DNA of 64,000 bases from Streptomyces sp. NBC_00576. GTDB lineage: Bacteria; Actinomycetota; Actinomycetes; Streptomycetales; Streptomycetaceae. The position numbers and the translations under genes are program-made. Below, piece after piece: positions 33,393 to 44,718 of the stretch. Under the pieces are notes generated by a model, which saw only the letters and a program-made list of their open reading frames with translations, made no database searches and was not told where the DNA came from. Each line of letters starts with the position of its first letter. Position 1 is the stretch's first letter. The DNA lies in NCBI RefSeq assembly GCF_036345175.1, contig NZ_CP107780.1:8866001-8930000 (forward strand). Reading direction: 5' to 3'.

Positions 33393-33409
33393 CGAGGTCT
33401 CACGTTTTT
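33383..33409. terminator. Hairpin with T-tract in the gap before the exopolysaccharide operon
   Basis: AGACCT-GCAACG-AGGTCT forms a 6-bp stem followed on the plus strand by CACGTTTTT. It lies just beyond the stop of the acyltransferase gene (33431, minus strand), but the T-tract is on the opposite side from that gene, so its role is unclear. Confidence 0.35.
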
Positions 33410-33430
33410 GTTGGTTTGACCGTTACATAA

Positions 33431-34570
33431 CTACTTTGATCGATTTCTGGAACGGAGCCGGCCCATCCGTTTCAGTGCCCTGTCCGCCGGCTCGAAGAGC
33501 TCCGGCCGCGACAGCACCACGTTGCGCAGCGCCCGGACCGGGGCGCGCCGCGCCCGGTGTCCGACCGCCACCGGGTGACGACGTGTCACCCACCCCTCGG
33601 ACACCATGAGTTCACGTGTCTTCAGGGAGTCCTTGTACTCCTTCTGCCCCCGGCCCAGATCCAGGTACGCGATACCGTCGGCGGCGGCCGCCTCGGCCAT
33701 CCGCAGATGCAGGATCAGCCCTGGCGAGTACTTCGAGTACGCCGGGTCGTACGCCGGGAACCAGCAGGCCAGCACGCGTTCCGTGCGCAGTCCGAAGTGG
33801 GCGGCGATCGGCTTCCCGTCGGCGTAGAGCACCGACAGGATGCCCGCGAACGGGTCGGAACGGGTGTGGAAGAGCTGCTGCACGAGCCGGGTGATCCAGG
33901 GGTGCGCGAACCGGTCGCTGCGGCCGGTCCTGCGGTACTGGGCGGACTTCCAGGCCATCAGCGTGGCCAGTGCCTCGGGATCACGCTCGTCGTGTACGTA
34001 GCGGACCTCGCCGGCGTCCCGGCCGAGTTTGCGCTCCTTGGCGAGCGTCGTGCGCGTGAACTTGGGTGAACGCGCCCGGAGTCCGGCCAGATAGGTCTCG
34101 TACCCCTGGTCCACGTCCATCACCGGGGACGGGAAGGTGCCGGAGGCGTCGGCCTCGAACGGCGTCTGGCCCTCCGCCAGGTGGTCGAACTCCCACACCG
34201 CGAGCCCGCAGGCCCGCAGCAACTCCTGTGCGTCCCAAGTGAATCCGGGGCGGTGTACCAGTCCCTGGCAGTCGGATACACCGAGGCCGATCGCCCGGCC
34301 GACGCCGGCGGCGGATCTCTGGAACGGGAAGAACGCCGTCGGCTCCCCGCCCTCACGGAGCACGGCGATGCGTACACCGCGTCTGCAGCGGCCGATCGCG
34401 AGCGCGAACTCCGGGGACAGGAAGGGGTTCGCCAGCTCGGGCGAGCCGTGCAGATGGGCCTTGGCCTGCAAGGCCGTCCAGGCAGCCCGGTCCGCGGCGG
34501 TCAGCTCGCCGGGGCGGAACACGGTCAGGGTCACATCGGATGTCAGATTACGAGCCACGTCACCAGCCAC
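33431..34570 (-). CDS. FemAB/CelD-like GNAT acyltransferase
   Basis: A protein of about 379 residues with a duplicated GNAT fold of the Acetyltransf_6 (CelD/BcsL) type. Visible features are PFLSPEFALAIGRCRRGVRI and FPFQRSAAGVGRAIGLG in the first half, and SPKFTRTTLAKERKLGRDAG, ISVLYADGKPIAAHFGLRTE-like and YLDLGRGQKEYKDSLKTREL in the second. The family attaches acyl groups to polysaccharides or amino acids to envelope precursors. The GTG at 34570 is one base after the stop of the upstream membrane-protein gene; a second GTG 12 nt later is possible. Location points to exopolysaccharide modification. Confidence 0.8.
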   Translation of the reverse strand: MAGDVARNLTSDVTLTVFRPGELTAADRAAWTALQAKAHLHGSPELANPFLSPEFALAIGRCRRGVRIAVLREGGEPTAFFPFQRSAAGVGRAIGLGVSDCQGLVHRPGFTWDAQELLRACGLAVWEFDHLAEGQTPFEADASGTFPSPVMDVDQGYETYLAGLRARSPKFTRTTLAKERKLGRDAGEVRYVHDERDPEALATLMAWKSAQYRRTGRSDRFAHPWITRLVQQLFHTRSDPFAGILSVLYADGKPIAAHFGLRTERVLACWFPAYDPAYSKYSPGLILHLRMAEAAAADGIAYLDLGRGQKEYKDSLKTRELMVSEGWVTRRHPVAVGHRARRAPVRALRNVVLSRPELFEPADRALKRMGRLRSRNRSK

Positions 34571-34571
34571 G

Positions 34572-35021
34572 TCAGGAGGTCCGTCTTCTCGCCGTACGGC
34601 GGCGCTGTCGCCGCACCAGCACCGGCATCAGCACCAGCAGGAGGATGAGCGAGCTGATCAGTGTCACGGCCACCACTCCACCGCGGACCGACCACCGGTG
34701 CGTCGCCAGCATGCCCTGGGCGACCAGGAGATCGAGTGCGACCGCCGCCGCCACCGACGTCACGATCCGGCCGAACGGCTCCAGCCCGCGCAGTGCGGCT
34801 CCCACGGCGACCGCCGGTGCGGCCAGGAGGAAGAACAGCGTGAACGGACCGCGCAGCGGCGAGGCGCTGTCGGTCAGCGCGAGCACCGCGCCGATGGTCG
34901 CGACGGCCACGGCCACGCCCGTGAGCAGCGGGAACAGGTCCTTCCCCGGCCCCTGTTCCGACGGCTCACCGTTGCCTGGTCCGCTCCCGGATGAAGGTGG
35001 CTTGATATGTATGGTCTGCAT
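34572..35021 (-). CDS. Small integral membrane protein, function unknown
   Basis: A 149-residue protein. A hydrophilic N-terminus (IHIKPPSSGSGPGNGEPSEQ) is followed by four predicted membrane helices: LFPLLTGVAVAVATIGAVLA, FTLFFLLAAPAVAVGAAL, IVTSVAAAVALDLLVAQGML and VAVTLISSLILLLVLMPVLV. It ends in a basic cytoplasmic tail (RRQRRRTARRR). The ATG at 35021 is chosen because the conserved-looking start lies here. It directly precedes the acyltransferase gene with one base between stop and start, so the two probably work together, perhaps in envelope polysaccharide assembly. Confidence 0.7.
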   Translation of the reverse strand: MQTIHIKPPSSGSGPGNGEPSEQGPGKDLFPLLTGVAVAVATIGAVLALTDSASPLRGPFTLFFLLAAPAVAVGAALRGLEPFGRIVTSVAAAVALDLLVAQGMLATHRWSVRGGVVAVTLISSLILLLVLMPVLVRRQRRRTARRRTS

Positions 35022-35167
35022 TGGCGACTTTGCCCCCCGACGCGCCGGATGCCGGGCTTCAATGTCGCGCAGCGGGACGGGTGAGTCAAGATGCGGAACT
35101 TCCATGACACATTGCCCGAATGCCTGCACGACGTTTCCCCGGAGGGAACGAAGGGACGGACGAACGA

Positions 35168-35200
35168 GTTCCCCGGAGGCGCCGGCTGCCTCCGGGGAAC
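35168..35200 (-). terminator. Strong hairpin terminator after the second S8 peptidase
   Basis: GTTCCCCGGAGGC and GCCTCCGGGGAAC form a perfect 13-bp stem with a 7-nt loop, 41 nt past the peptidase stop on the minus strand. Confidence 0.8.
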
Positions 35201-35240
35201 TGTCGTTCAAATCAAGCGAGTTATCGATGTGGGACGGGTG

Positions 35241-36452
35241 TTACGGGACGAGCCGCAGCAGACGGTTCGGGGAGCCGCTGCCCGGGCTGGTGACCACGCC
35301 GGCGGTGGCGCCGCTCGTGAGTGCCGTGGCGACCTGGGCCGGGGTGGCCGAGGTGTGGCCCGCGAGGTAGACGGCAGCCGCACCCGCGACGTGCGGGGTG
35401 GCCATCGACGTACCGGAGATCGTGTTCGTCGCGGTGTCGCTGGTGTTCCAGCCCGCCGTGATCGAGGAACCCGGGGCGAAGATGTCCAGGACCGAGCCGT
35501 AGTTGGAGTAGCTGGCCCGGGCGTCCGTGCTGGTGGTGGCGCCGACTGTGATGGCCGCCGCGACCCGCGCGGGGGAGTAGGAGGAGGCGTTGGCGCTGCT
35601 GTTGCCGGCCGCGATCGCGTAGGTCACGCCGCTGGCTATGGAGTTGGAGACCGCGGTGTCCAGCGAGGTCGAGGCGCCGCCGCCGAGGGACATGTTGGCG
35701 ACCGAGGGGCCGCTGTGGTTCGCGGTCACCCAGTCGATGCCCGCGATGACACCGGCCGTGGTACCCGACCCGGCGTTGTCGAGCACTCGGACCGCCACGA
35801 TCTTCGCCGCCTTGGCGACACCGTAGGTCGAGCCCGCGATGGTGGTGGCGACGTGCGTGCCGTGGCCGTTGCCGTCCTGTGCGGTGGTGTCGCCGTCCAC
35901 GGCGTCGTAGCCGTTGGTGGCCCGGCCGCTGATCTGGGAGTGCGTGATGCGTACACCGGTGTCGATGACGTACGCCGTCACCCCGGCGCCGGCCGTGTCC
36001 GGGTAGGTGTAGGTGCCGGACAGCGGCAGGGCCGCCTGGTCGATGCGGTCGAGGCCCCAGGGGGCGCTGGACTGCGTGGCGTCGAGGTGCACCGTCTGGT
36101 TCTGCTCGACGGAAGCCACCGAGGGGTCGGCCGCGAGTCTGCGGGCCTCGGTGGCGGAGAGGGTTGCCGTGTAACCGTTCAGCGCGGTGCTGAACGTCTT
36201 CTTCACCGTGCCGCCGTACTCGCCGATCAGGTTCTTGCCGGCGCTCGACGCGGCTTTGAGGCCCGCCGTCTTCTTGAGCGTGACGATGTAGCTGTCCTTG
36301 ACGGCTGTGGGGGAGCCGGCGGCCAGCACCTTGCCCTCGGCGGGTGCCGGGGCGGCCTGGGCGGGAAGCGCGGTGAATCCGCCGACGAGCGCGGCGGCCG
36401 CCACGACGGTGGTCGCGACGGTCCTGATCTTCTTGCTGCGCAGTTGTGCCAT
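35241..36452 (-). CDS. Secreted S8 serine peptidase, proteinase K-like
   Basis: A 403-residue secreted protease. It has a signal peptide (SKKIRTVATTVVAAAALVGG to ALPAQAA), an I9 propeptide (DSYIVTLKKTAGLKA to SVEQNQTVH) and a compact catalytic domain with Asp in TAYVIDTGVRITH, His in DGNGHGTHVATTIAG, the oxyanion Asn in YAIAAGNSSANA and Ser in SGTSMATPHVAGAAA. The length and absence of added domains fit the proteinase K/aqualysin group. The ATG at 36452 is preceded by GAGGAGG at a rather long distance. It is monocistronic, ended by a strong hairpin, and divergent from an esterase gene. Confidence 0.92.
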   Translation of the reverse strand: MAQLRSKKIRTVATTVVAAAALVGGFTALPAQAAPAPAEGKVLAAGSPTAVKDSYIVTLKKTAGLKAASSAGKNLIGEYGGTVKKTFSTALNGYTATLSATEARRLAADPSVASVEQNQTVHLDATQSSAPWGLDRIDQAALPLSGTYTYPDTAGAGVTAYVIDTGVRITHSQISGRATNGYDAVDGDTTAQDGNGHGTHVATTIAGSTYGVAKAAKIVAVRVLDNAGSGTTAGVIAGIDWVTANHSGPSVANMSLGGGASTSLDTAVSNSIASGVTYAIAAGNSSANASSYSPARVAAAITVGATTSTDARASYSNYGSVLDIFAPGSSITAGWNTSDTATNTISGTSMATPHVAGAAAVYLAGHTSATPAQVATALTSGATAGVVTSPGSGSPNRLLRLVP

Positions 36453-36692
36453 GACGAGGGAGTCCTCCTCTGAGGCAGCACACGCCTGGGTGGGGGCGCG
36501 TCTGTGGGGGGTGCCCGCTGGTGCGGACACGACCCGGAGCGACGCGTTCCGCCCGGGCTGAGGTAAAGACTCAGTCATGAACGGGAGTTGCTCAAGAGGC
36601 TGGGCGACTTGTCACACGCATGTCATGCACACGCAATCGGCTGCAATGTGAGCGCGGGTGATCCGGTCCGGTACGGGCCGAAAGTCTTGGCA

Positions 36693-36721
36693 TGGACACT
36701 TCCATTCAACACGCGTAGTTG
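36693..36721 (+). promoter_or_regulatory. Candidate promoter of the SGNH esterase
   Basis: TGGACA (36693-36698) and TAGTTG (36716-36721) are separated by 17 nt, 41 nt before the ATG. The rest of the 309-nt divergent gap (36453-36761) shows no gene; it is AT-richer than its surroundings. Confidence 0.4.
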
Positions 36722-36761
36722 GTACGAACGTTGTGGCAGAGATCCTGCTAAAGGAGGTTCC

Positions 36762-37568
36762 ATGAGACGTTTCCGAATTACGGCATACGTGACCTCGCTC
36801 CTCCTCGCCGCCGGCCTCGCCCTCACCGGGGCCACGTCGGCGCAGGCGTCCCAACTCGCCGCCGCCACCGGCTATGTGGCCCTCGGCGACTCCTACTCCT
36901 CGGGGGTCGGCACCGGCAGCTACATCGCCTCCAGCGGCGACTGCAAGCGCAGCACGAAGGCGTACCCGTACCTCTGGGCCGCCGCCCACTCACCCTCCAG
37001 CTTCGACTTCACCGCTTGCTCGGGCGCCCGAACGGGTGATGTTCTGGCGAGTCAGCTGACCCCGCTCAGCTCCTCCACGGGACTCGTCTCGATCAGCGTC
37101 GGCGGCAACGACGCGGGCTTCGCCGACGTCATGACGACCTGCGTGCTCCAGTCCGACAGTTCCTGCCTCGCCCGCATCAACACCGCGAAGGCGTACGTCG
37201 ACTCGACCCTCCCCGGTCAGCTCGACAGCGTGTACGACGCCATCAGCTCCCGGGCGCCCGCCGCCCATGTGGTCGTCCTGGGCTACCCCCGCTTCTACAA
37301 GCTCGGCCAGGCCTGCCTCGGCCTCTCCGAGGCCAAGCGCTCCGCGATCAATGAGGCGTCGGACTATCTGAACGGCGCGCTCGCCAAGAGGGCCGCTGAC
37401 CACGGCTTCACCTTCGGTGACGTCAAGTCGGTCTTCACCGGTCACGAGATCTGCTCGGGCAGCTCGTGGCTGCACAGCCTCAACCTGTTCAACATCGGCG
37501 AGTCGTACCACCCGACGGCCGCCGGTCAGTCGGGCGGCTATCTGCCGGCGCTCACCAGCGCCGCCTGA
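36762..37568 (+). CDS. Secreted SGNH/GDSL esterase-lipase
   Basis: A 268-residue exported esterase. The signal peptide (RRFRITAYVTSLLLAAGLAL) ends near SAQAS. Block I is YVALGDSYSSGVG (nucleophile serine), block III is VSISVGGNDAGF and block V is SYHPTAAGQ (His); a cysteine pattern (GDCKRS, TACSGA, TTCVLQSDSSC, ACLG, ICSG) suggests disulfides as in Streptomyces rimosus/scabies-type lipases. AAGGAGGT 4-11 nt before the ATG is an excellent ribosome binding site. It probably hydrolyses extracellular esters. Confidence 0.92.
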   Translation: MRRFRITAYVTSLLLAAGLALTGATSAQASQLAAATGYVALGDSYSSGVGTGSYIASSGDCKRSTKAYPYLWAAAHSPSSFDFTACSGARTGDVLASQLTPLSSSTGLVSISVGGNDAGFADVMTTCVLQSDSSCLARINTAKAYVDSTLPGQLDSVYDAISSRAPAAHVVVLGYPRFYKLGQACLGLSEAKRSAINEASDYLNGALAKRAADHGFTFGDVKSVFTGHEICSGSSWLHSLNLFNIGESYHPTAAGQSGGYLPALTSAA

Positions 37569-37587
37569 CCGGTCGGCCGACGTCCGC

Positions 37588-39228
37588 TCAGGGCGTCCCG
37601 GTGGGAGAGGAGACCCCGTCCGTCGGGGTCTCCTCTTTCTCGCAAGACACGGAGAACGGCACCGAGTTGGACTTCACGCTCAGCGGGTCGCGGACCTCCA
37701 CCCCGATCGCGTTCTTGATCGTCCCGCTCTCGTCGTACGTCGTCACGTAGACCTTGTTCTGCTTGGTCTTGTCGCCGCCCGCCGGGAACGACAGGGTTCG
37801 CCAGCCCTGCTCCGGCGCCTCGCCCGTCTCCGTGACCCAGCGGTAGGAGATCTTCGTCGGCACGTTGCCCACCGTGAAGGTGGCCGTGAACCCGGGCGCC
37901 TCCGAGTTGGGGGGCGGACAGGGCCCCGAGTAGTCGGTGCCCGAGCCGGCGACGTGGACCTCCACGGTCTGTGCCGGCTGCGAGGTCTTGACGCTGTCAC
38001 CGCTGCTCGGAGTCTCGCTCGTCTTCTCGTCGGCGGACTCGCTGGGGCTGTTCTTCGGCGAACTCGCGCCGCCCGTACCGTTGTTGGTCTGCGGGGTGCT
38101 GCTGCTGCCGACGTCGGCGCCGTTGTCGTCCCCGCCGCGGTCGCGGTTCAGCAGCGCGTACGTCAGCCCGGCCACCGCCAGCGCGACGGCCGCAAGGCCC
38201 GCGACCAGGACGACGGCCGCCCGGCGGTTGCGGTCCGGTTCGGCCGGTCGGGTCGCATAGGTGTCCGGGGGAGGCGGCACGGGCCGGGTCGCCGCCGTGG
38301 GAACGGGCATCGGCTGCGCGGGCGTCGTCGGGTGCTGCGGGAAGGGTGCCGCGATCGGCGGCGGGTACGGGCCCGTCCGGACGGTGTCCGCGCGCAGGGT
38401 GCCCCCCGCGCCGATGATCCGCAGATCGTGCTCGGCCTGCTCGGCGGCGAGACGGTCGGCCGGATCCTTGCGCAGCAGCCCCTCGATGACGGGCGTCAGC
38501 GGCCCGGCCCGGAGAGGCGGCGGCAACTCCTCGTCGACGATGGCGCGCAGGGTGCTGAGCGGGGTGTTCTGCCGGAAGGGGGAGTTGCCCTCGACCGCCG
38601 CGTACAGCAGCACGCCCAGCGACCACAGGTCGGACTCGGGGCCGGGGGTGCGCCCCAACGCCCGCTCGGGCGCGAGGAACTCGGGGGAGCCGATGACCTC
38701 GCCGGTCATGGTGAGTGCCGAGCTGCCCTCGACGGTCGCGATGCCGAAGTCGGTGAGTACGACTCGGCCGTCGTTCGACAGGAGCACGTTGGCCGGTTTT
38801 ACGTCCCGATGCAGCACCCCGGCCTCGTGCGCCGCCCGGAGCGCGGAGAGCACCTCCGCGCCGATGTGAGCGGCCCGCTGCGGCGAGAGCGGCCCCTCGG
38901 CGTCCAGCTGATCGGCGAGCGAGAGCCCGCGGACCACCTCCATGACGATCCAGGGCCGGCCCCCGTCGGTCGCCACGTCGTACACCGTCACGACGTTCCG
39001 GTTCGAGACGCGGGCCGCGGCCCAGGCCTCGCGCTCCAGCCTTGCGTACAGCCGCTCGATCTCGGAGGCCGGCAGTCCGGCGGGCGCGCGCACCTCCTTG
39101 ACGGCGACCTCGCGGTGCAGCACCTCGTCGCGGGCCAGCCACACCGTGCCCATACCGCCCTCACCGAGCGGTGAGAGCAGCCGGTAGCGTCCCGCGATCA
39201 CACGTTCACTGCCTGGTTCTTCGGACAC
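37588..39228 (-). CDS. Membrane-bound serine/threonine protein kinase (PknB-like)
   Basis: A 546-residue receptor-type kinase. The cytoplasmic kinase domain has the Gly-loop LLSPLGEGGMGTVWLARDE, catalytic Lys in EVAVKEVR, catalytic loop GVLHRDVKPANVLLSN, DFG (VLTDFGIATVEG) and APE-like GSPEFLAPERALG. A Pro-rich juxtamembrane stretch (about residues 275-330) leads to one membrane helix (AAVVLVAGLAAVALAVAGLT). The outer part is Ser/Thr/Asn-rich then a small beta domain (ATFTVGNVPTKISYRWVTET); no PASTA repeats are present. The start is GTG. All catalytic residues are visible; signal and substrate are unknown. Confidence 0.9.
   Translation of the reverse strand: MSEEPGSERVIAGRYRLLSPLGEGGMGTVWLARDEVLHREVAVKEVRAPAGLPASEIERLYARLEREAWAAARVSNRNVVTVYDVATDGGRPWIVMEVVRGLSLADQLDAEGPLSPQRAAHIGAEVLSALRAAHEAGVLHRDVKPANVLLSNDGRVVLTDFGIATVEGSSALTMTGEVIGSPEFLAPERALGRTPGPESDLWSLGVLLYAAVEGNSPFRQNTPLSTLRAIVDEELPPPLRAGPLTPVIEGLLRKDPADRLAAEQAEHDLRIIGAGGTLRADTVRTGPYPPPIAAPFPQHPTTPAQPMPVPTAATRPVPPPPDTYATRPAEPDRNRRAAVVLVAGLAAVALAVAGLTYALLNRDRGGDDNGADVGSSSTPQTNNGTGGASSPKNSPSESADEKTSETPSSGDSVKTSQPAQTVEVHVAGSGTDYSGPCPPPNSEAPGFTATFTVGNVPTKISYRWVTETGEAPEQGWRTLSFPAGGDKTKQNKVYVTTYDESGTIKNAIGVEVRDPLSVKSNSVPFSVSCEKEETPTDGVSSPTGTP
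37608..37634. terminator. Hairpin terminator embedded in the 3' coding end of the kinase gene
   Basis: AGGAGACCCCG and CGGGGTCTCCT form a perfect 11-bp stem with a 5-nt loop, followed on the plus strand by CTTTC. It lies 40 nt after the esterase stop but inside the last codons of the convergent kinase gene, so coding and terminator overlap. Confidence 0.7.
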
Positions 39229-39321
39229 GGGCGTCCCCCCATCGCAGCCGCGCGTTCACTGGCTTCCGTCTTATCGCACGCCGATTTTCTGCACTCCGGC
39301 TGATTTCTTCCCAAAAGTAGC

Positions 39322-41024
39322 TCAGCCGAAGGCGGATGCCGCCCCTTTGAGCACCAATCCGGCGCCCAGTGCGACGACGAGGAACGCGGACGCCAACGGC
39401 GCGGTACGCCGAACGAGCGTGACCACCGGACCGCCGGCCAGCCCCGGACGTCGGTCCAGCAGCCGGTTCGCCCCGCTTCCCAGCTTCACGACGAGGAACC
39501 CGGCCCCGGTGAGGGTGAGCGCGAGCCCGACCCCGTAGGCCAGCACGAGCAGGAACCCGAACCACGCCTTCCCCAGCGCGGCGGCCCCGACCAGCACGAC
39601 CACGGCCGACGGACTCGGCACCAGCCCACCGGCGAACCCGAGCAGGATCGTGCCGCGCAAGGTGGGGGCGATGGCGTGCGTGTGGGTGAAGCCACCGTGG
39701 GTGTGTTCCAGCGTGGTGTTGGCGTGCTTGTGGTCGTGGTGCTCGTGGTCGTGGTCGTGATCGTGGTGGTGGTCGTGTGCGGCGGCGGGTGCCGGAGCGG
39801 TGTCCGTGGGCGTGTGTGCGTGCGACGCGTGGGCGAGGACCAGTTCGCGCTCCGGCGCCTTCTCGGCGGCGTGAGTGTGGCTGTGGGGGTGCTCGTGATC
39901 GTGCGAGTGGTCATGGCCATGGTCGTGCGGATGCGGATGCGGATGCGGATGCGGATGGGACTGGGCATGTGTGCGCTCGTGTGCGCGCTGGCGCCAGGCT
40001 CGCCGTGTGAGGCTCAGGCCCGCGCCCGTCACGAGCACCCCGCTCGCCACGCCCAGCCAGGCGATCACCGAGGGCGCCGCCGCCGAACCGGCCGTCACCA
40101 GCAGGCCCAGGGCGACCACGCCGAGCGTGTGGGTGACCGTCACCGAGGCGGCCAGCGGCATGACATCGCGCAGCCGGGCCTTGCCGCCCCGGGCGGCTGC
40201 CGTGGCCGCCATCAGGGTCTTGCCGTGACCCGGGGCGAGCGCGTGCATCGCGCCGAGGAAGATCGCGATGACCAGAGCCAGCGCGGCGAAGCCGATCGTG
40301 AGGTCGTGCCGGGCCACGAGGGAGTCCAGCGCGCGTGTCCAGCGGTCGGCGCCGCGCGGCAGCACCGAGGAGGCCGGCGCGTCCTTCTCGCCGCTCTCGA
40401 CGAGGGCCGGGCCGCCCGGGCCCACCTGGAGGGCGGCCGTCGCGGTGTCGGCCGGAGAGGAGAGCAACTCCTGCGGATAGCTGGTCAGTTCACCCGAAAC
40501 CGACTTCTGCGGTACGTCGGACTCGGCAAGCGTCATCCGGTCGCCCCGCGCGGTGATCTCCCGCCAGCCGGGCCCCGACTCGGTGCCCGCGCTGTGGAAG
40601 CCGAGGGAGACGGTGTCACCTTCGGCGACCTCGGGGAGGGCGGCCGTGAGTCCGCACTCCACGCGCAGGGTGTTGAGGCCGGCCTGACCGGGCCGTGTGC
40701 TCGCCTTGGCGCTCCCGACGGCGAGCGCGACCGTGCGCCCCGCGACGGTGACCTTGCTGCCCTGCGCGGCAGTCGCGCACCGCTGCCCGGCCCAGTCGGT
40801 CAGACCCAGCTTGTCGATGTCGGGCTTGGCCTGGGTCGCCGGGATCTCGGCGAGGTCCTCGACATGGGCGACCCGGAGCTGTCCGGGGGCGACAACGAGA
40901 CCGTCGTACCGGTTGACGGTGAAGTTGCCGAGCGGATGCGCGCTCGCGGCCGAGGCGGGAACCAGCACGAGCGCGCAGGCGGCCGTGAACAGGGCGGCGC
41001 CGGAGGCGGCCACACGACGGGGCT

Positions 41025-41028
<4 letters not shown>
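39322..41028 (-). CDS. NicO/RcnA-like nickel-cobalt transporter with exported N-terminal domain and His-rich loop
   Basis: A 568-residue protein. A signal-like start (AALFTAACALVLVPASAASA) is followed by an extracytoplasmic domain of ~200 residues (HPLGNFTVNRYDGLVVAPGQ to ADRWTRALDSL). The membrane part has GAMHALAPGHGKTLMAATAA, the histidine-containing helix typical of NicO transporters, and GFAGGLVPSPSAVVVLVGAA. Between them lies a cytoplasmic loop with over 40 histidines (HPHPHPHPHPHDHGHDHSHD and others) like that of RcnA. Likely a divalent metal exporter; direction and metal are not certain. The ATG overlaps the TPR gene stop (ATGA). Confidence 0.85.
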
Positions 41029-42986
<1,958 letters not shown>

Positions 42987-43139
42987 GCCCTCTCCTCAAG
43001 TTGCCTGGGCGGGTCAGTTGTGGGGGATCAGGGGGTCGACCGCCCGGGTGGGGCCGGGAGTCGACGGGGGTGCGGCGCGGCCCGCGCCGTGGGGATGGAT
43101 ACGGGCCGCGCCAGTTGGTGGGGGTGAGGCGAAAGCGGG

Positions 43140-44678
43140 TCAGTACGCCCGGTTCCCCATGTTCCGGCGCCACCACACAACGCCGGCGGTGATCAGCAGG
43201 AACCCGGCCGCACCGGCCGCCGCCGAACCGGCGATCAGCATGGTGTCGGTGCCACCGGAGGTGCCGGCGGGCTGCAGCGCGTCGCCGAGCTGGCTGCGGA
43301 CGTCGTTGCTGCCGCTGGTGCCCTTGGCGAGGGGGCCGCGCGAACCCTCGGTCGGCAGAGCCACGTACGGGAAGTACTTCTCGAAGTTCTTGTCGTTCTT
43401 GTCGACCGCGTCGCCGAGGTCGTTCTTCGCGCCGAGCAGCTCACCCTCGACGACCTGCAGCGAGGCGTCGATCACGTCGTCCGTCAGACGGCGGCCGTTC
43501 GGGAAGCCCGCGGTGTCACCGTCGAGGACACCGAGACGCTTGGGGTGCTTGGCCGGGGCGATCGAGGTGTTGAGACGCATTTCCTCGGCCGGGGTCACGT
43601 ACGCCGGCTGGTTGAGACCCTTCACACCCTTGAGGAAGACGTCCACCAGGTCGTTGCGCGGCTCCTTGGGCGCCGGGATCTTGTAGATCGCCTCGATGAG
43701 CTTCGGCAGCTCGGGGTTGGTCACGTTCTTCAGGAACTGGGCGTCCTGCCACGGCGAGGACGCGTTGAACTTGTCCTTGTCCTTGATGGGGTTGACGACC
43801 TCGTTGACCAGCGGCATGCCCAGCCGCGAGACCTGCGAGTAGTAGCCGGAGGCGTTCTTGCGCTGGGTCGTCGACCAGATACCGACGATCGGCTGCTTCG
43901 CCGACTCCACGATCATGTGCGTCGGCACCTGGAGCGCGATCGAGTTGACGTTGTAGCCCTTGAGCGTGTCGTTGCCGACCTCGGAGAGGTTCCCGCCGTA
44001 CAGCAGGTCGAAGACGCGCAGGTCCAGGAAGAACGGGTCGTCGGCCTGGCCGGCGAACGTCGTCGAACCGTTCGTCAGCTTGTGGATGGCCTGGTCGCGC
44101 AGCTTCTTGTAGTTCGGCATCGACGCCTTGCCGACGTTCGACGGAGCGACCGGCACATCGTCGGCGATCTTCGTCTTCGACATGACGTGCTGGTTCTTGA
44201 GCTTGATCAGCTCGATGTCGTACGACTGCGTGATGTTGAGGTCCGGGTCGTACAGGCTGTCCACCGCGCCCGTGTTGTACAGGAACGTCTTGTTGTTCTT
44301 GACGTGCGTCTTGAAGGTGTAGCGGAACAGGAGGTCGCCCTGCGCGTCACCGTTGTTGTCGATGTGGAGGTCGTACTGGGCGTCCTCGGCGAACGGGAAG
44401 AAGTTCGGGCCGCCGGCCGGCTCCTCGAACGGGATCCAGTTCGCGACGATCGTCGTCGTGTCCTTCTTGTCCGGGCTCACGAACGCGTACACGTCCGTGT
44501 TGTCGTACTGCGGTGTGCCCGAGATCAGCGGAGCCTCGCGGTGGCTGGAGGCGGAAGCCGTACCCGGTACGAGCGCGGTGACGCCGGCGGCTGCGAGCCC
44601 ACCGGCGGCCAGCGCACCGCAAATGAGGGTCGCGATGCTCCTGCGCCGCGCGCCGCCCTTGGAGATGGTTGTCGTCAT
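43140..44678 (-). CDS. DUF4331-domain exported, membrane-anchored protein
   Basis: A 512-residue surface protein. The signal peptide (RRRSIATLICGALAAGGLAA to TASA) leads directly into SSHREAPLISGTPQYDNTDV and YAFVSPD, the DUF4331 signature with an early His. Other family segments are NWIPFEEPAGGPNFFPFAED, DLRVFDLLYGGNLSEVGNDT and WSTTQRKNASGYYSQVSRLG. A C-terminal membrane helix (TMLIAGSAAAGAAGFLLITA) and a short basic tail anchor it. The biochemical role of DUF4331 is not established. It is the first gene of the unit with TPR and NicO genes and has a SigK-like promoter. Confidence 0.87.
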   Translation of the reverse strand: MTTTISKGGARRRSIATLICGALAAGGLAAAGVTALVPGTASASSHREAPLISGTPQYDNTDVYAFVSPDKKDTTTIVANWIPFEEPAGGPNFFPFAEDAQYDLHIDNNGDAQGDLLFRYTFKTHVKNNKTFLYNTGAVDSLYDPDLNITQSYDIELIKLKNQHVMSKTKIADDVPVAPSNVGKASMPNYKKLRDQAIHKLTNGSTTFAGQADDPFFLDLRVFDLLYGGNLSEVGNDTLKGYNVNSIALQVPTHMIVESAKQPIVGIWSTTQRKNASGYYSQVSRLGMPLVNEVVNPIKDKDKFNASSPWQDAQFLKNVTNPELPKLIEAIYKIPAPKEPRNDLVDVFLKGVKGLNQPAYVTPAEEMRLNTSIAPAKHPKRLGVLDGDTAGFPNGRRLTDDVIDASLQVVEGELLGAKNDLGDAVDKNDKNFEKYFPYVALPTEGSRGPLAKGTSGSNDVRSQLGDALQPAGTSGGTDTMLIAGSAAAGAAGFLLITAGVVWWRRNMGNRAY

Positions 44679-44718
44679 TCCGTCCGTCCTCACCGTGTCA
44701 ACTTGCCTGACGACGGGG

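Noticed and set aside
33383..33409. Confident terminator for the acyltransferase gene
   Set aside because: The T-tract is on the wrong side for the minus-strand transcript and the hairpin overlaps a good promoter match.
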